The notes below the pieces were generated by a model that saw only the letters and a program-made list of their open reading frames with translations, was not told the origin of the DNA and ran no database searches. Made by a program: the position numbers and the translations under genes. From Rhodobacteraceae bacterium HLUCCA12 (GTDB lineage: Bacteria > Pseudomonadota > Alphaproteobacteria > Rhodobacterales > Rhodobacteraceae), in assembly GCA_001314715.1 (NCBI GenBank), contig LJSV01000022.1, positions 1 to 38,109 on the forward strand: a stretch of DNA of 38,109 nt. The letters run 5' to 3'. Positions 8,045-14,845 of the stretch are shown here, piece by piece. How positions within the stretch are numbered: the stretch's first letter is position 1; every line of letters starts with the position of its first letter.

Positions 8045-8821
8045 TCAGCGCGCCGGATGCTCGCGCAGGAATACCGGCGCATCGGGGCGGCTTTCGTCGG
8101 GCTGAAAGCGGTATCCCATCGCGTCGAAATGGCGCAGATCGGCGGGGTCGGTCAGCCGGTTTTCGATCACGAAACGCGCCATTGCACCACGTGCGCGCTT
8201 GGCATGAAAGCTGACGATGCGCGGGGCGTCGCCCTCATGGCGGTCCAGAAAGACCGGGGTGATGACCGGCAATCCCAAGGCCGGCACATCGACGGCGGCA
8301 AAGTATTCCCTGGAGGCGCAGTTGATCACGGCACGGGCCGTCACCGCCTGGGCATCGGCGCGCAGGGCTCGGGCGATGCGCGGCCCCCACCAGTCATAAA
8401 GCGTCTTGCCGCGCGGTGTCGCCAGCCGGGTGCCCATTTCCAGCCGGTGTTCCTGAATGCCGTCTTCGGGGCCCAGAAGCCCGTAAAGACCCGACAGGAT
8501 GCGCAGATGCCCGCGCGCCCGATCCCAGGCGTCCGCGTCAAAAGAGGCCGCATGCAGCCCGACATAGGTATCGCCGGCAAATCCCAGCGCGGCGGGGCGC
8601 AGCTGTTCGGGTGCGGGATCGGGCGAAAAACGCTGGAAACGGGCGTGGTTAAGCGTGCTCAATCCCGCGCTCAGGCTCATCAGGCGGGCCAGATCGTCGG
8701 GCGACAGCCGGCGCGCGATCCGGGCAAGCGCTGCGGCCTCCTTGCCGAACCGGGGCGCTTGCACCGCCCGGTCGGCCGGTCGCCAGTCCAGTTTCTTGGC
8801 CGGGGAAATGACGACCAGCAT
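8045..8821 (-). CDS. yaaA: YaaA/DUF328 peroxide stress protein
   Basis: 258 residues, full length for the YaaA (UPF0246) family, which in E. coli limits free intracellular iron and DNA damage during H2O2 stress. Recognised by the invariant N-terminus MLVVISPAKKLDW, the SxLYGLLGPxDxIxxYRLEM-like stretch (here GLYGLLGPEDGIQEHRLEMG), the CASREYF segment and C-terminal FHAKRARGAMARF. The ATG at 8819-8821 has AAGGAG upstream with 8-bp spacing; the longer frame to 8968 is rejected. Cytoplasmic, monocistronic, tail-to-tail with the hybrid kinase. The 145 bp up to yggT should hold both divergent promoters, but no clear operator was seen. Confidence 0.93.
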   Translation of the reverse strand: MLVVISPAKKLDWRPADRAVQAPRFGKEAAALARIARRLSPDDLARLMSLSAGLSTLNHARFQRFSPDPAPEQLRPAALGFAGDTYVGLHAASFDADAWDRARGHLRILSGLYGLLGPEDGIQEHRLEMGTRLATPRGKTLYDWWGPRIARALRADAQAVTARAVINCASREYFAAVDVPALGLPVITPVFLDRHEGDAPRIVSFHAKRARGAMARFVIENRLTDPADLRHFDAMGYRFQPDESRPDAPVFLREHPAR

Positions 8822-8966
8822 GCATCGCGCTCCTTGTCGCTTGACGCCGGGCAGATAGCGCGGCGCGCCGGCGGCATCAACGGCTGCGTGCCATTTCCGG
8901 TTGCCCTTCCCGTAAGCGGGCCTTAGTTGAAAGACATCTGACATTGACCGCCGCTTCGGAGGCTGC

Positions 8967-9254
8967 ATGCTCTCGCTCTTGCAAATCGTTTACCTGATCA
9001 TCGATGTGGCCTGGTTCATCGTGATCGCGCATGTCATTCTCAGTTGGCTGATCAATTTTCAGGTGCTCAACCTGCGCCAGCCGCTGGTGGCGCAGATCTG
9101 GGATGGGCTCAACCGCCTGCTGGAACCGGTCTACAGCCGCATTCGCGCGTTCCTGCCCAGTATGGGTGGGCTGGATCTGTCACCGCTGATCCTGCTTCTG
9201 GCGCTTTACGCGTTGCGGATCGTGATTGCGAACAACATGTCCGCCTTCCTCTGA
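8967..9254 (+). CDS. YggT family inner-membrane protein
   Basis: 95-residue protein with two hydrophobic helices flanking an amphipathic middle, typical of one YggT repeat: the N-terminal helix LIIDVAWFIVIAHVILSWL, then NRLLEPVYSRIRAFLPSMGG and a second helix ending RIVIANNMSAFL. The family is linked to osmotic or cell-division/membrane-assembly roles, but its function is unsettled. The ATG at 8967 follows CGGAGG (8957-8962). It precedes recQ by 4 bp in the same direction, so they are likely co-transcribed. Confidence 0.9.
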   Translation: MLSLLQIVYLIIDVAWFIVIAHVILSWLINFQVLNLRQPLVAQIWDGLNRLLEPVYSRIRAFLPSMGGLDLSPLILLLALYALRIVIANNMSAFL

Positions 9255-9258
9255 TCCC

Positions 9259-11349
9259 GTGCCGCCCAGCCCCGACGACATTCTGCACAGGGTTTTCGGC
9301 TTTTCCGGCTTTCGCCCCGGCCAGGAGGAGATCGCGCAGGCCGTCATCGACGGCCGGAACGTATTGGCGATCATGCCGACCGGTGGCGGGAAATCGCTGT
9401 GTTACCAGTTGCCTGCGCTTTGCCGTGACGGGTTGACGGTGGTCATCTCGCCGCTGATCGCGCTGATGCGCGATCAGGTTCGCGCGCTTCAGGAAGCTGG
9501 CGTCGCGGCGGCCGCGCTGACCTCGGGCAATTCATCCGAGGAAAACGACGCGATCTTTTCGGCGCTGGACGAAGGGCGGCTGAAACTGCTCTACATCGCG
9601 CCCGAGCGGCTGGCGGCCAGCGCGACAACCGCGCTTTTGCGCCGCTCGGGCTGCGCGCTGATCGCGGTGGACGAGGCGCATTGCGTCAGCCAGTGGGGGC
9701 ACGACTTTCGCCCCGACTACCTGCGCATCGGGGCATTGCGCCGTGCGCTGGGGGTGCCGCTGGCGGCGTTCACGGCGACCGCCGATGGCGCGACCCGCGA
9801 CGAGATCGCCGCCCGCCTGTTCGAGGATGCGACGCCCGTCACCTTTCTGCGCGGTTTCGACCGGCCCAACATCCGGCTGGCATTCGCCGTCAAGAACAGC
9901 CCGCGCCGCCAGATCCTGACCTTTGCCGAGGCCCGGCGCGGCCAGTCGGGGATCGTCTATTGCGCCACCCGTGCGCGCACCGAATCCCTGGCCCGCGCGC
10001 TTGACGAGGCCGGGTTTGCCGTGCGCGCCTATCACGGCGGGATGGAAGACTGGGAACGCCGCAAGGTCGAGGACATGTTCCAGCGCGACGAGGGATTGGT
10101 CGTCTGCGCCACGGTCGCCTTTGGCATGGGGGTGGACAAGCCTGATGTGCGCTGGGTTCTGCATGCCGATCTGCCCAAGTCCGTCGAAGCCTATTACCAG
10201 GAAATCGGGCGCGCCGGGCGCGACGGCCTGCCGGCCGAGACCCTGACGCTGTATGGTCCGGACGACATTCGCCTGCGCCGCGCACAGATCGACGAAAGCC
10301 CCGCGCCGCTGGAACGCCGCGAGGCCGACCACGCCCGACTGAACACGCTGCTGGGCCTGGCTGAAACCGCGCATTGTCGCCGCCGCATGCTGCTGGCCTA
10401 TTTCGGCGAGGTCAGCGAGCCCTGCGGCAACTGCGACATGTGCGCCGCCCCGGCGCGCCTGTTCAATGCCACCGAACCCGTGCGCAAGGCGCTGTCGGCC
10501 ATGTTGCGAACCGGCGAATGGTTCGGCACCGGGCATCTGATCGACATTCTGACCGGCAACGCCACCGACAAGGTCCGCGCGCGCGGACATGACCAGTTGC
10601 CCACCTTTTCGGTCGGTCGCGACTTGCCGCGCGCGGGCTGGCAGGCGGTGTTTCGCCAGATGATGGGCCGCGATCTGGTCCGCCCCGATCCCGAACGCCA
10701 TGGCGCCCTGCGCATGACCGAAGCCGCGCGCCCGATCCTGCGCGGCGAGGAAGAGGTGCACCTGCGCGAGGACACGGTGGCAAACGCCCCCGCCCGCGCC
10801 GAGCCGCGCGCCCTGGTCGCGGATGAGGATGCGCCGCTGCTGGCCGCACTCAAGGCGCATCGGCGCCAGCTTGCCGAGACCGCGCGCGTGCCGCCCTATG
10901 TCATCTTCAACGACCGTTCCCTGATCGAGATGGCCGAGCGTCGGCCACGCAAGCTGGACGACTTCGCGCGCATCAACGGCGTTGGGGCAACCAAGCTTGA
11001 GCGCTATGGCACCAGTTTCCTTGAGGTGATCACCAACGCCCCCGTGGACCGGCCAAACCCGGCGCGGCGCAAGCTGTCGGGCACGCAGGCCGCGCCGCTC
11101 TATGATCGTCTGCTCGCGGCCGAACAACGATTGGCGCGCGGGCCTTGCGGAACGCTCAAGCCGATGTCGCTGAGCGCCGCGCAACGCGCGCGGATCGCGG
11201 CGCAGCGCCCGAGCGATACCGCCATGCTGGCCCGGCTGGTCGGTGAGCGCGCCGCCGAACGCTTTGGCGATGCCTTTCTGGAGGTTCTGAACAGCGACCC
11301 CGAGGCCGAGGGGTCCCCCCCGGCCAGCCTGGCGCCCGACCGGCCCTGA
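9259..11349 (+). CDS. recQ: ATP-dependent DNA helicase RecQ
   Basis: 696-residue SF2 3'-5' helicase for recombination and repair of stalled forks. Seen in order: motif 0 and I (FRPGQEE, MPTGGGKSLCYQLPA), motif II DEAHCVSQWGHDFRPDY, helicase C with motif VI QEIGRAGRDG, the zinc-binding RQC segment (CRRRMLLAYFGE..CGNCDMC), and an HRDC domain (about 535-600, PYVIFNDRSL..INGVGATKLERYG). A further C-terminal stretch (about 610-680) looks like a second, degenerate HRDC repeat (PLYDRLLAAEQRLARG..ERFGDAFLEVL). The GTG at 9259 starts 4 bp after yggT. A longer in-frame GTG at 9226 would overlap yggT and lacks support. Tail-to-tail with the PAQR gene. Confidence 0.95.
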   Translation: MPPSPDDILHRVFGFSGFRPGQEEIAQAVIDGRNVLAIMPTGGGKSLCYQLPALCRDGLTVVISPLIALMRDQVRALQEAGVAAAALTSGNSSEENDAIFSALDEGRLKLLYIAPERLAASATTALLRRSGCALIAVDEAHCVSQWGHDFRPDYLRIGALRRALGVPLAAFTATADGATRDEIAARLFEDATPVTFLRGFDRPNIRLAFAVKNSPRRQILTFAEARRGQSGIVYCATRARTESLARALDEAGFAVRAYHGGMEDWERRKVEDMFQRDEGLVVCATVAFGMGVDKPDVRWVLHADLPKSVEAYYQEIGRAGRDGLPAETLTLYGPDDIRLRRAQIDESPAPLERREADHARLNTLLGLAETAHCRRRMLLAYFGEVSEPCGNCDMCAAPARLFNATEPVRKALSAMLRTGEWFGTGHLIDILTGNATDKVRARGHDQLPTFSVGRDLPRAGWQAVFRQMMGRDLVRPDPERHGALRMTEAARPILRGEEEVHLREDTVANAPARAEPRALVADEDAPLLAALKAHRRQLAETARVPPYVIFNDRSLIEMAERRPRKLDDFARINGVGATKLERYGTSFLEVITNAPVDRPNPARRKLSGTQAAPLYDRLLAAEQRLARGPCGTLKPMSLSAAQRARIAAQRPSDTAMLARLVGERAAERFGDAFLEVLNSDPEAEGSPPASLAPDRP

Positions 11350-11361
11350 CCGGCCCGGCGC

Positions 11362-12042
11362 TCACCCGTTGATGGCGGCACCACCGATCACCACATGGGT
11401 CAGCACCGCGGCGTAAAAGATCAGGCTCGCCGCCAGCACCAGGACATGCCAGATCGTGTTGTGAAACGGCAGCCGTTCCCACAGATAGAAGACCACGCCC
11501 GCGGTATAGATCCCGCCCCCGACCAGCATCAGCACCAGAACCGGGACCGGCAGTTGCGCCAGCAAGGCCTGCCCGGCCACGACCCCGGCCCAGCCCATCC
11601 CAAGGTAAAGCGCCAGCGCCAGCCACCGGAACCGCCAGGGCGAGACCAGCTTCAGCGCGACACCCGCGGCAGCCGCGCCCCACAGACCCGCCGTCAACCC
11701 GAACCCCTGGCCTGAAAGCAGCGTGAACGGCGTATAGGTGCCCGCGATCTTGACATAGATCGCCGCGTGATCGAGCCGCTTGAACAGCCACTCGCGGGCC
11801 GACCCCCAGTCAAAACTCTCGCTCATGTTGTAAAGCGCCGAGCAGAAGATCATCGCGAACAGCGCACCGCCATAGACGCTGACCCCGGTCAGCGACAGCG
11901 CGTCGCCGCGCTGCAACGCCGTGACCACGATCAGCACGGGAACCGCCATCAGCACCAGCGACAGCCCCGTGACGTGAACCACCGCATCGGCCAGCCGTTC
12001 GGCGCGGGTATATCGGTCGCGCTTGTCGGGGATGGATGTCAT
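11362..12042 (-). CDS. hemolysin III / PAQR family membrane protein
   Basis: 226-residue protein with about seven hydrophobic helices. Family marks: ERLADAVVHVTG near the N-terminus, SALYNMSES, the central LDHAAIYVKIAGTYTPF with a conserved His/Asp, and FHNTIWHVLVLAAS near the C-terminus; these conserved His/Ser/Asp residues form the putative metal site of the PAQR superfamily. In bacteria the function is unclear; hydrolase activity or lipid-linked signalling has been suggested. The ATG at 12040-12042 has AAGGAG upstream, so the longer frame to 12090 is rejected. Confidence 0.92.
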   Translation of the reverse strand: MTSIPDKRDRYTRAERLADAVVHVTGLSLVLMAVPVLIVVTALQRGDALSLTGVSVYGGALFAMIFCSALYNMSESFDWGSAREWLFKRLDHAAIYVKIAGTYTPFTLLSGQGFGLTAGLWGAAAAGVALKLVSPWRFRWLALALYLGMGWAGVVAGQALLAQLPVPVLVLMLVGGGIYTAGVVFYLWERLPFHNTIWHVLVLAASLIFYAAVLTHVVIGGAAING

Positions 12043-12215
12043 CGCACACTCCTTGGCATAGCGGCAGGATACCGCCACACAGGGTGCCACCGCAAGCTTG
12101 CCCCAGGGTCATCCCCGGCCCCGGCACGCAAGCGTGATCCCGGCCCGCGACGCGACGGCGCTGCTTGACCTTGCCGGGCGGCTGGTCCACCAGCGTACCG
12201 GAAGGAAACGCGCGC

Positions 12216-12755
12216 ATGTATCCGATCGTCCGGCTGATCAAGGAACAGATCAAGTTCCGCAACGCCCCGCCGCTGGGCCTGTTCGAAACCCATGTCTCGC
12301 ACCATGTCTGCTGGCCATGGGATATCGACCCCTGGCTGGAACTCAACAACGGTCGCACGCTGACCCTGTTCGACCTGGCGCGGATGCCGTTTTCCACGCG
12401 CAACGGCATGTTCCAGGCGATGCGCACCAACGGCTGGGGCATGGCGGTGGCCGGAAACTCCACCCGATACCGCCGCCGGGTGCGCGCCTTTCACCGGTTT
12501 CGCAGCGAGACCCGGCTTCTGGGCTGGGACCGGCGTTTCTTGTATGTCGAACAGTCGATGTGGCGTCACGGCGAGGCGCTCAATCACATCCTGATCCGGC
12601 TGGCCGCCACGGATGCCGACGGCATCCTGCCGCCCGCGAAACTGATCGCTGCAATGGGGCACCCCGACGCGGAAAGCCCCGCGCTTCCGGCCTGGGTAAG
12701 TGCCTGGATCGCAGCCGATGCGCAGCGCCCCTGGCCGCCGGTGTGCCACACGTAA
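12216..12755 (+). CDS. thioesterase-like (4HBT/hotdog) family protein
   Basis: 179 residues, soluble hotdog-fold protein of the acyl-CoA thioesterase-like group. The catalytic-region pattern DIDPWLELNNGRTLTLFDLAR matches the DxDxxxxxNN..YxxxxDxAR signature, and RRRVRAFHRFRSETRLLGWD covers the hotdog core strand with its Trp-Asp turn. Substrate unknown. The ATG at 12216 follows a GGAAGGA-type site; the upstream in-frame ATG at 12165 has none. Divergent from the PAQR gene. The 195 bp after it holds only the regulatory elements of the peroxidase. Confidence 0.82.
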   Translation: MYPIVRLIKEQIKFRNAPPLGLFETHVSHHVCWPWDIDPWLELNNGRTLTLFDLARMPFSTRNGMFQAMRTNGWGMAVAGNSTRYRRRVRAFHRFRSETRLLGWDRRFLYVEQSMWRHGEALNHILIRLAATDADGILPPAKLIAAMGHPDAESPALPAWVSAWIAADAQRPWPPVCHT

Positions 12756-12811
12756 GCGGACGACAGCGGCCCGGACACGCCATCGTCCAATTGGGCTAAA
12801 TCCGCTATCCC

Positions 12812-12828
12812 TTTAGAATTGTTCCAGA
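12812..12828. promoter_or_regulatory. Irr-box (iron control element)-like site
   Basis: TTTAGAA-TTG-TTCCAGA matches the alphaproteobacterial Irr box TTTAGAA-N3-TTCTAAA at 12 of 14 fixed positions. It lies 122 bp before the ATG of a diheme (iron-rich) peroxidase, a type of gene reported in Irr regulons. A second, poorer half-match (TTGAT-CTGA-GTCAT at 12830-12843) resembles an FNR/FnrL box with a degenerate right arm. The gene could thus respond to haem/iron status and perhaps to oxygen. Confidence 0.6.
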
Positions 12829-12949
12829 CTTGATCTGAGTCATGTTAGACTGATCACGAATCCGTTTACGTGATCTTCACGCGCGACACGCCATCATCCC
12901 GCAGGAAAAAGCCACGGCGCGGGATAGCAAACAAGGAGTAAACAGGACC

Positions 12950-13933
12950 ATGCGACCAGCCAAGCCATTTGCCGTTACGGCCACCGCGATCGCGCTGTGC
13001 CTTGGCGCTGCTGCGTCGGCGCAGGACATGGACGAATATATCGAGATGTTCGACCCGCTGCCCGCACTGCCGCCGATCCCCGCCGACGGAACCATGTCGG
13101 CCGAACGCATCGATCTGGGTCGCATGCTGTTTTTCGAACCGCGTATCTCGGCCTCGGGCGTGATCAGCTGCGCGACCTGCCACAACCCTGCCCTGGGCTG
13201 GACCGACCGCATTTCGCGCGCGACCGGCCATGACGGCCAGGTGGGCGAACGCAACACGCCGACAGTCCTGAACTCCGGCTTTCTGGGCTCCCAGTTCTGG
13301 GATGGGCGCGAACCCGACCTTGAGGGGCAGGCCCTGGGCCCGATCCAGGCCGAGATCGAAATGAACATGACGCTTGAACAGGCGATCGACCGGCTGAACG
13401 AATTCGACGTCTATCGCGAGGCGTTCTCGGCCGCCTTCCCCGACGATTCCGACCCGGTGAACCCGCCCAACGTGGCGCTGGCGATCGCAGCCTTCGAACG
13501 CACGCTGAACACGCCCAACTCGCCCTTCGACCGCTTCCTGATGGGCGACGAGGCCGCGATGACCGAACAGCAGCAAAACGGGATGCGCCTGTTCGTCGAC
13601 AATGGCTGCGTGGCCTGCCACAACGGGCCGAACCTGTCGGACAGCAATTTCCATCACTTCGAACTGCCGGGGTCGACGGATGCGGGCCGCTATCTGGTGA
13701 CGGGCGACGAACTCGATCGCTCGGCCTTCCGGACGCCGACATTGCGCAACGTCGCGGTGACCTATCCGTATTTCAACAACGGCTCGGTCAGAGAATTGCG
13801 CGACGCGGTCAACCTGATGGGCCAGCAAATGCTGGGCCACGAATTCGCCGAGGACGAACTCGACGATATCGTCGCCTTCCTTGAATCGTTGACCGGCGAA
13901 ATGCCCGAAGTGGAAGTACCGGCGCTGCCGTAA
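12950..13933 (+). CDS. periplasmic diheme cytochrome c peroxidase (CcpA/MauG superfamily)
   Basis: 327-residue secreted c-type cytochrome that reduces H2O2 to water with electrons from small periplasmic cytochromes. Seen: signal peptide with cleavage near ASA-QD (24/25), first haem motif CATCH (Cys74, Cys77, His78), second haem motif CVACH (Cys220, Cys223, His224), the intervening RNTPTVLNSGF and FWDGR segments of the family, and a C-terminal TLRNVAVTYPYFNNG segment. Shorter and less elaborated than MauG, so a true peroxidase is more likely than a cofactor-maturation enzyme. The start has AAGGAG upstream. It is monocistronic: an Irr-box-like site lies upstream and a strong terminator downstream. 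Confidence 0.93.
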   Translation: MRPAKPFAVTATAIALCLGAAASAQDMDEYIEMFDPLPALPPIPADGTMSAERIDLGRMLFFEPRISASGVISCATCHNPALGWTDRISRATGHDGQVGERNTPTVLNSGFLGSQFWDGREPDLEGQALGPIQAEIEMNMTLEQAIDRLNEFDVYREAFSAAFPDDSDPVNPPNVALAIAAFERTLNTPNSPFDRFLMGDEAAMTEQQQNGMRLFVDNGCVACHNGPNLSDSNFHHFELPGSTDAGRYLVTGDELDRSAFRTPTLRNVAVTYPYFNNGSVRELRDAVNLMGQQMLGHEFAEDELDDIVAFLESLTGEMPEVEVPALP

Positions 13934-13957
13934 ATCACGGCACCTGCCCGAAAATTG

Positions 13958-13989
13958 CGCCCCCGGGCATGCCGGGGGCGTTTTCGTTT
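13958..13989 (+). terminator. Rho-independent terminator of the peroxidase gene
   Basis: CGCCCCCGG-GCATG-CCGGGGGCG is a perfect 9-bp GC stem (13958-13966 with 13972-13980), followed directly by TTTTCGTTT. It begins 25 bp after the stop at 13933 and is the clearest terminator in the window. Confidence 0.9.
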
Positions 13990-14057
13990 CGAAAAAGGCT
14001 TTCGCGCCCGCCCGGCATGGCTGAGGATGCATCAGACTTCATCAGCAGGAGCGTTTG

Positions 14058-14618
14058 ATGCCGATCGGCCACAACCAGGGACCAAGCCTTGACGCCGGCA
14101 CGGCCTGGCGGCGGCATTGCTGGACACAGGCGCGCGCAGACCTTTTGCCCACCCTGCCGATCGAGGTCGTGCGCCTGCGCGTGCGACGTGCGGCCCAGAT
14201 CGGGCTCGACTATCGGACCTATGCGTCGATTCGCGCGGCCTCGGGGCATGACGTGGTGGCATTCCTGTTTTCCACCAACGCCTTGCACCTGTTCCCCCGG
14301 CGCATCGAACTGGACGCGGCGCGATCCAGCCGCCTTGCCGCCCTGACGGGGTCCGGTCGCGCTGCCCTTGCGCAAGCGCCCCTGAGCGTGGGCGAACTGG
14401 AACACCTGATTCCCGACCCACTCGACCTGGTCGCCCCGGCGCCTGCGCCTTTCGCCCCCTGGTGCGAACTTCGCAATCGGGTCTTGGCCGTGCTCAAGAC
14501 GGCGGGCTGGCCGAAAGCCGGTGTCGTGATGGTCTGCGAAACTGCGCTGGAACGCGAATGGGCGCTGGCCGCGCGGCTGGGTCATGCCTTGCCGGCGCAG
14601 CGGTTCTTTGCCCCCTGA
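14058..14618 (+). CDS. conserved hypothetical protein with N-terminal GHNQGP motif
   Basis: 186-residue soluble protein, no signal peptide or membrane helix. It opens with PIGHNQGPSL, a short motif I recognise from Rhodobacterales proteins of unknown function. An aromatic/basic segment (AWRRHCWTQARADLLP), the LPIEVVRLRVRRA stretch and YRTYASIRAASGHDV follow, then a C-terminal half with APWCELRNRVLAVLK and EREWALAARLG. No catalytic signature is identified. The ATG at 14058 follows CAGGAG, and the adjacent TTG (14055) is less likely. It sits alone between the peroxidase terminator and the leuA leader promoter. Confidence 0.75.
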   Translation: MPIGHNQGPSLDAGTAWRRHCWTQARADLLPTLPIEVVRLRVRRAAQIGLDYRTYASIRAASGHDVVAFLFSTNALHLFPRRIELDAARSSRLAALTGSGRAALAQAPLSVGELEHLIPDPLDLVAPAPAPFAPWCELRNRVLAVLKTAGWPKAGVVMVCETALEREWALAARLGHALPAQRFFAP

Positions 14619-14628
14619 CCCCCGGTTT

Positions 14629-14661
14629 TGCCCTTTTCTTTTCCGTTTCGACCCGTATAGT
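14629..14661 (+). promoter_or_regulatory. candidate promoter of the leucine leader (leaderless start)
   Basis: A TATAGT -10 hexamer (14656-14661) ends 7 bp before the ATG of the leucine leader peptide at 14669, so transcription would start at or within a base or two of that ATG. The -35 is weak (a T-rich tract; TTGCCC at 14629 is too far). No Shine-Dalgarno precedes the leader ATG, as expected for a leaderless mRNA. Confidence 0.5.
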
Positions 14662-14668
14662 CGCGCCC

Positions 14669-14764
14669 ATGGAAACTGGAACGCGCCCTTTCTGCCCTTT
14701 CTCTGCCCCGCATGCGGCGGCCGGGTCCGGGCTGCGCGGCCTTCTCCTCCTTAGCGGCCTCTGA
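14669..14764 (+). CDS. leuL: leucine leader peptide (leuL-type attenuator peptide, 31 aa)
   Basis: A 31-codon ORF ends METGTRP...GLRGLLLLSGL-stop, with four consecutive leucine codons (CTT CTC CTC CTT), one more Leu two codons later and the last codon before TGA, and another Leu just upstream. Placed 81 bp ahead of leuA, it is the ribosome-stalling peptide expected of leucine attenuation: scarcity of charged tRNA-Leu stalls translation at the Leu run. The peptide has no other recognisable function. The preceding -10 box suggests a leaderless transcript, as described for trpL of Sinorhizobium. Confidence 0.82.
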   Translation: METGTRPFCPFSAPHAAAGSGLRGLLLLSGL

Positions 14765-14807
14765 GCGTGCCTTCGGGCGCGACCGCTCAGAGGTATGCAG
14801 CGCGCCC
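14758..14807 (+). promoter_or_regulatory. leuA attenuator: two mutually exclusive hairpins
   Basis: Stem A: CCTCTGAGCG (14758-14767) pairs perfectly with CGCTCAGAGG (14784-14793); its loop holds a GCC-TTCG-GGC mini-hairpin. Its left arm contains the leader stop codon, so a ribosome finishing the peptide would disrupt it. Stem B: GGGCGCG (14775-14781) pairs with CGCGCCC (14801-14807) and cannot coexist with stem A. Neither stem has a strong U tract after it, so which one terminates, or whether control is Rho- or translation-based, is unclear. Confidence 0.65.
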
Positions 14808-14845
14808 CCGCCCGCCCGCAAAGGACAAAAACCCAAGAGACGAAC

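Noticed and set aside
14795-14845. Earlier leuA start at ATG 14795
   Set aside because: It lies just after hairpin A of the attenuator, leaves 1 bp to AGAGG, and would add a Pro/Arg-rich tail not seen in LeuA.
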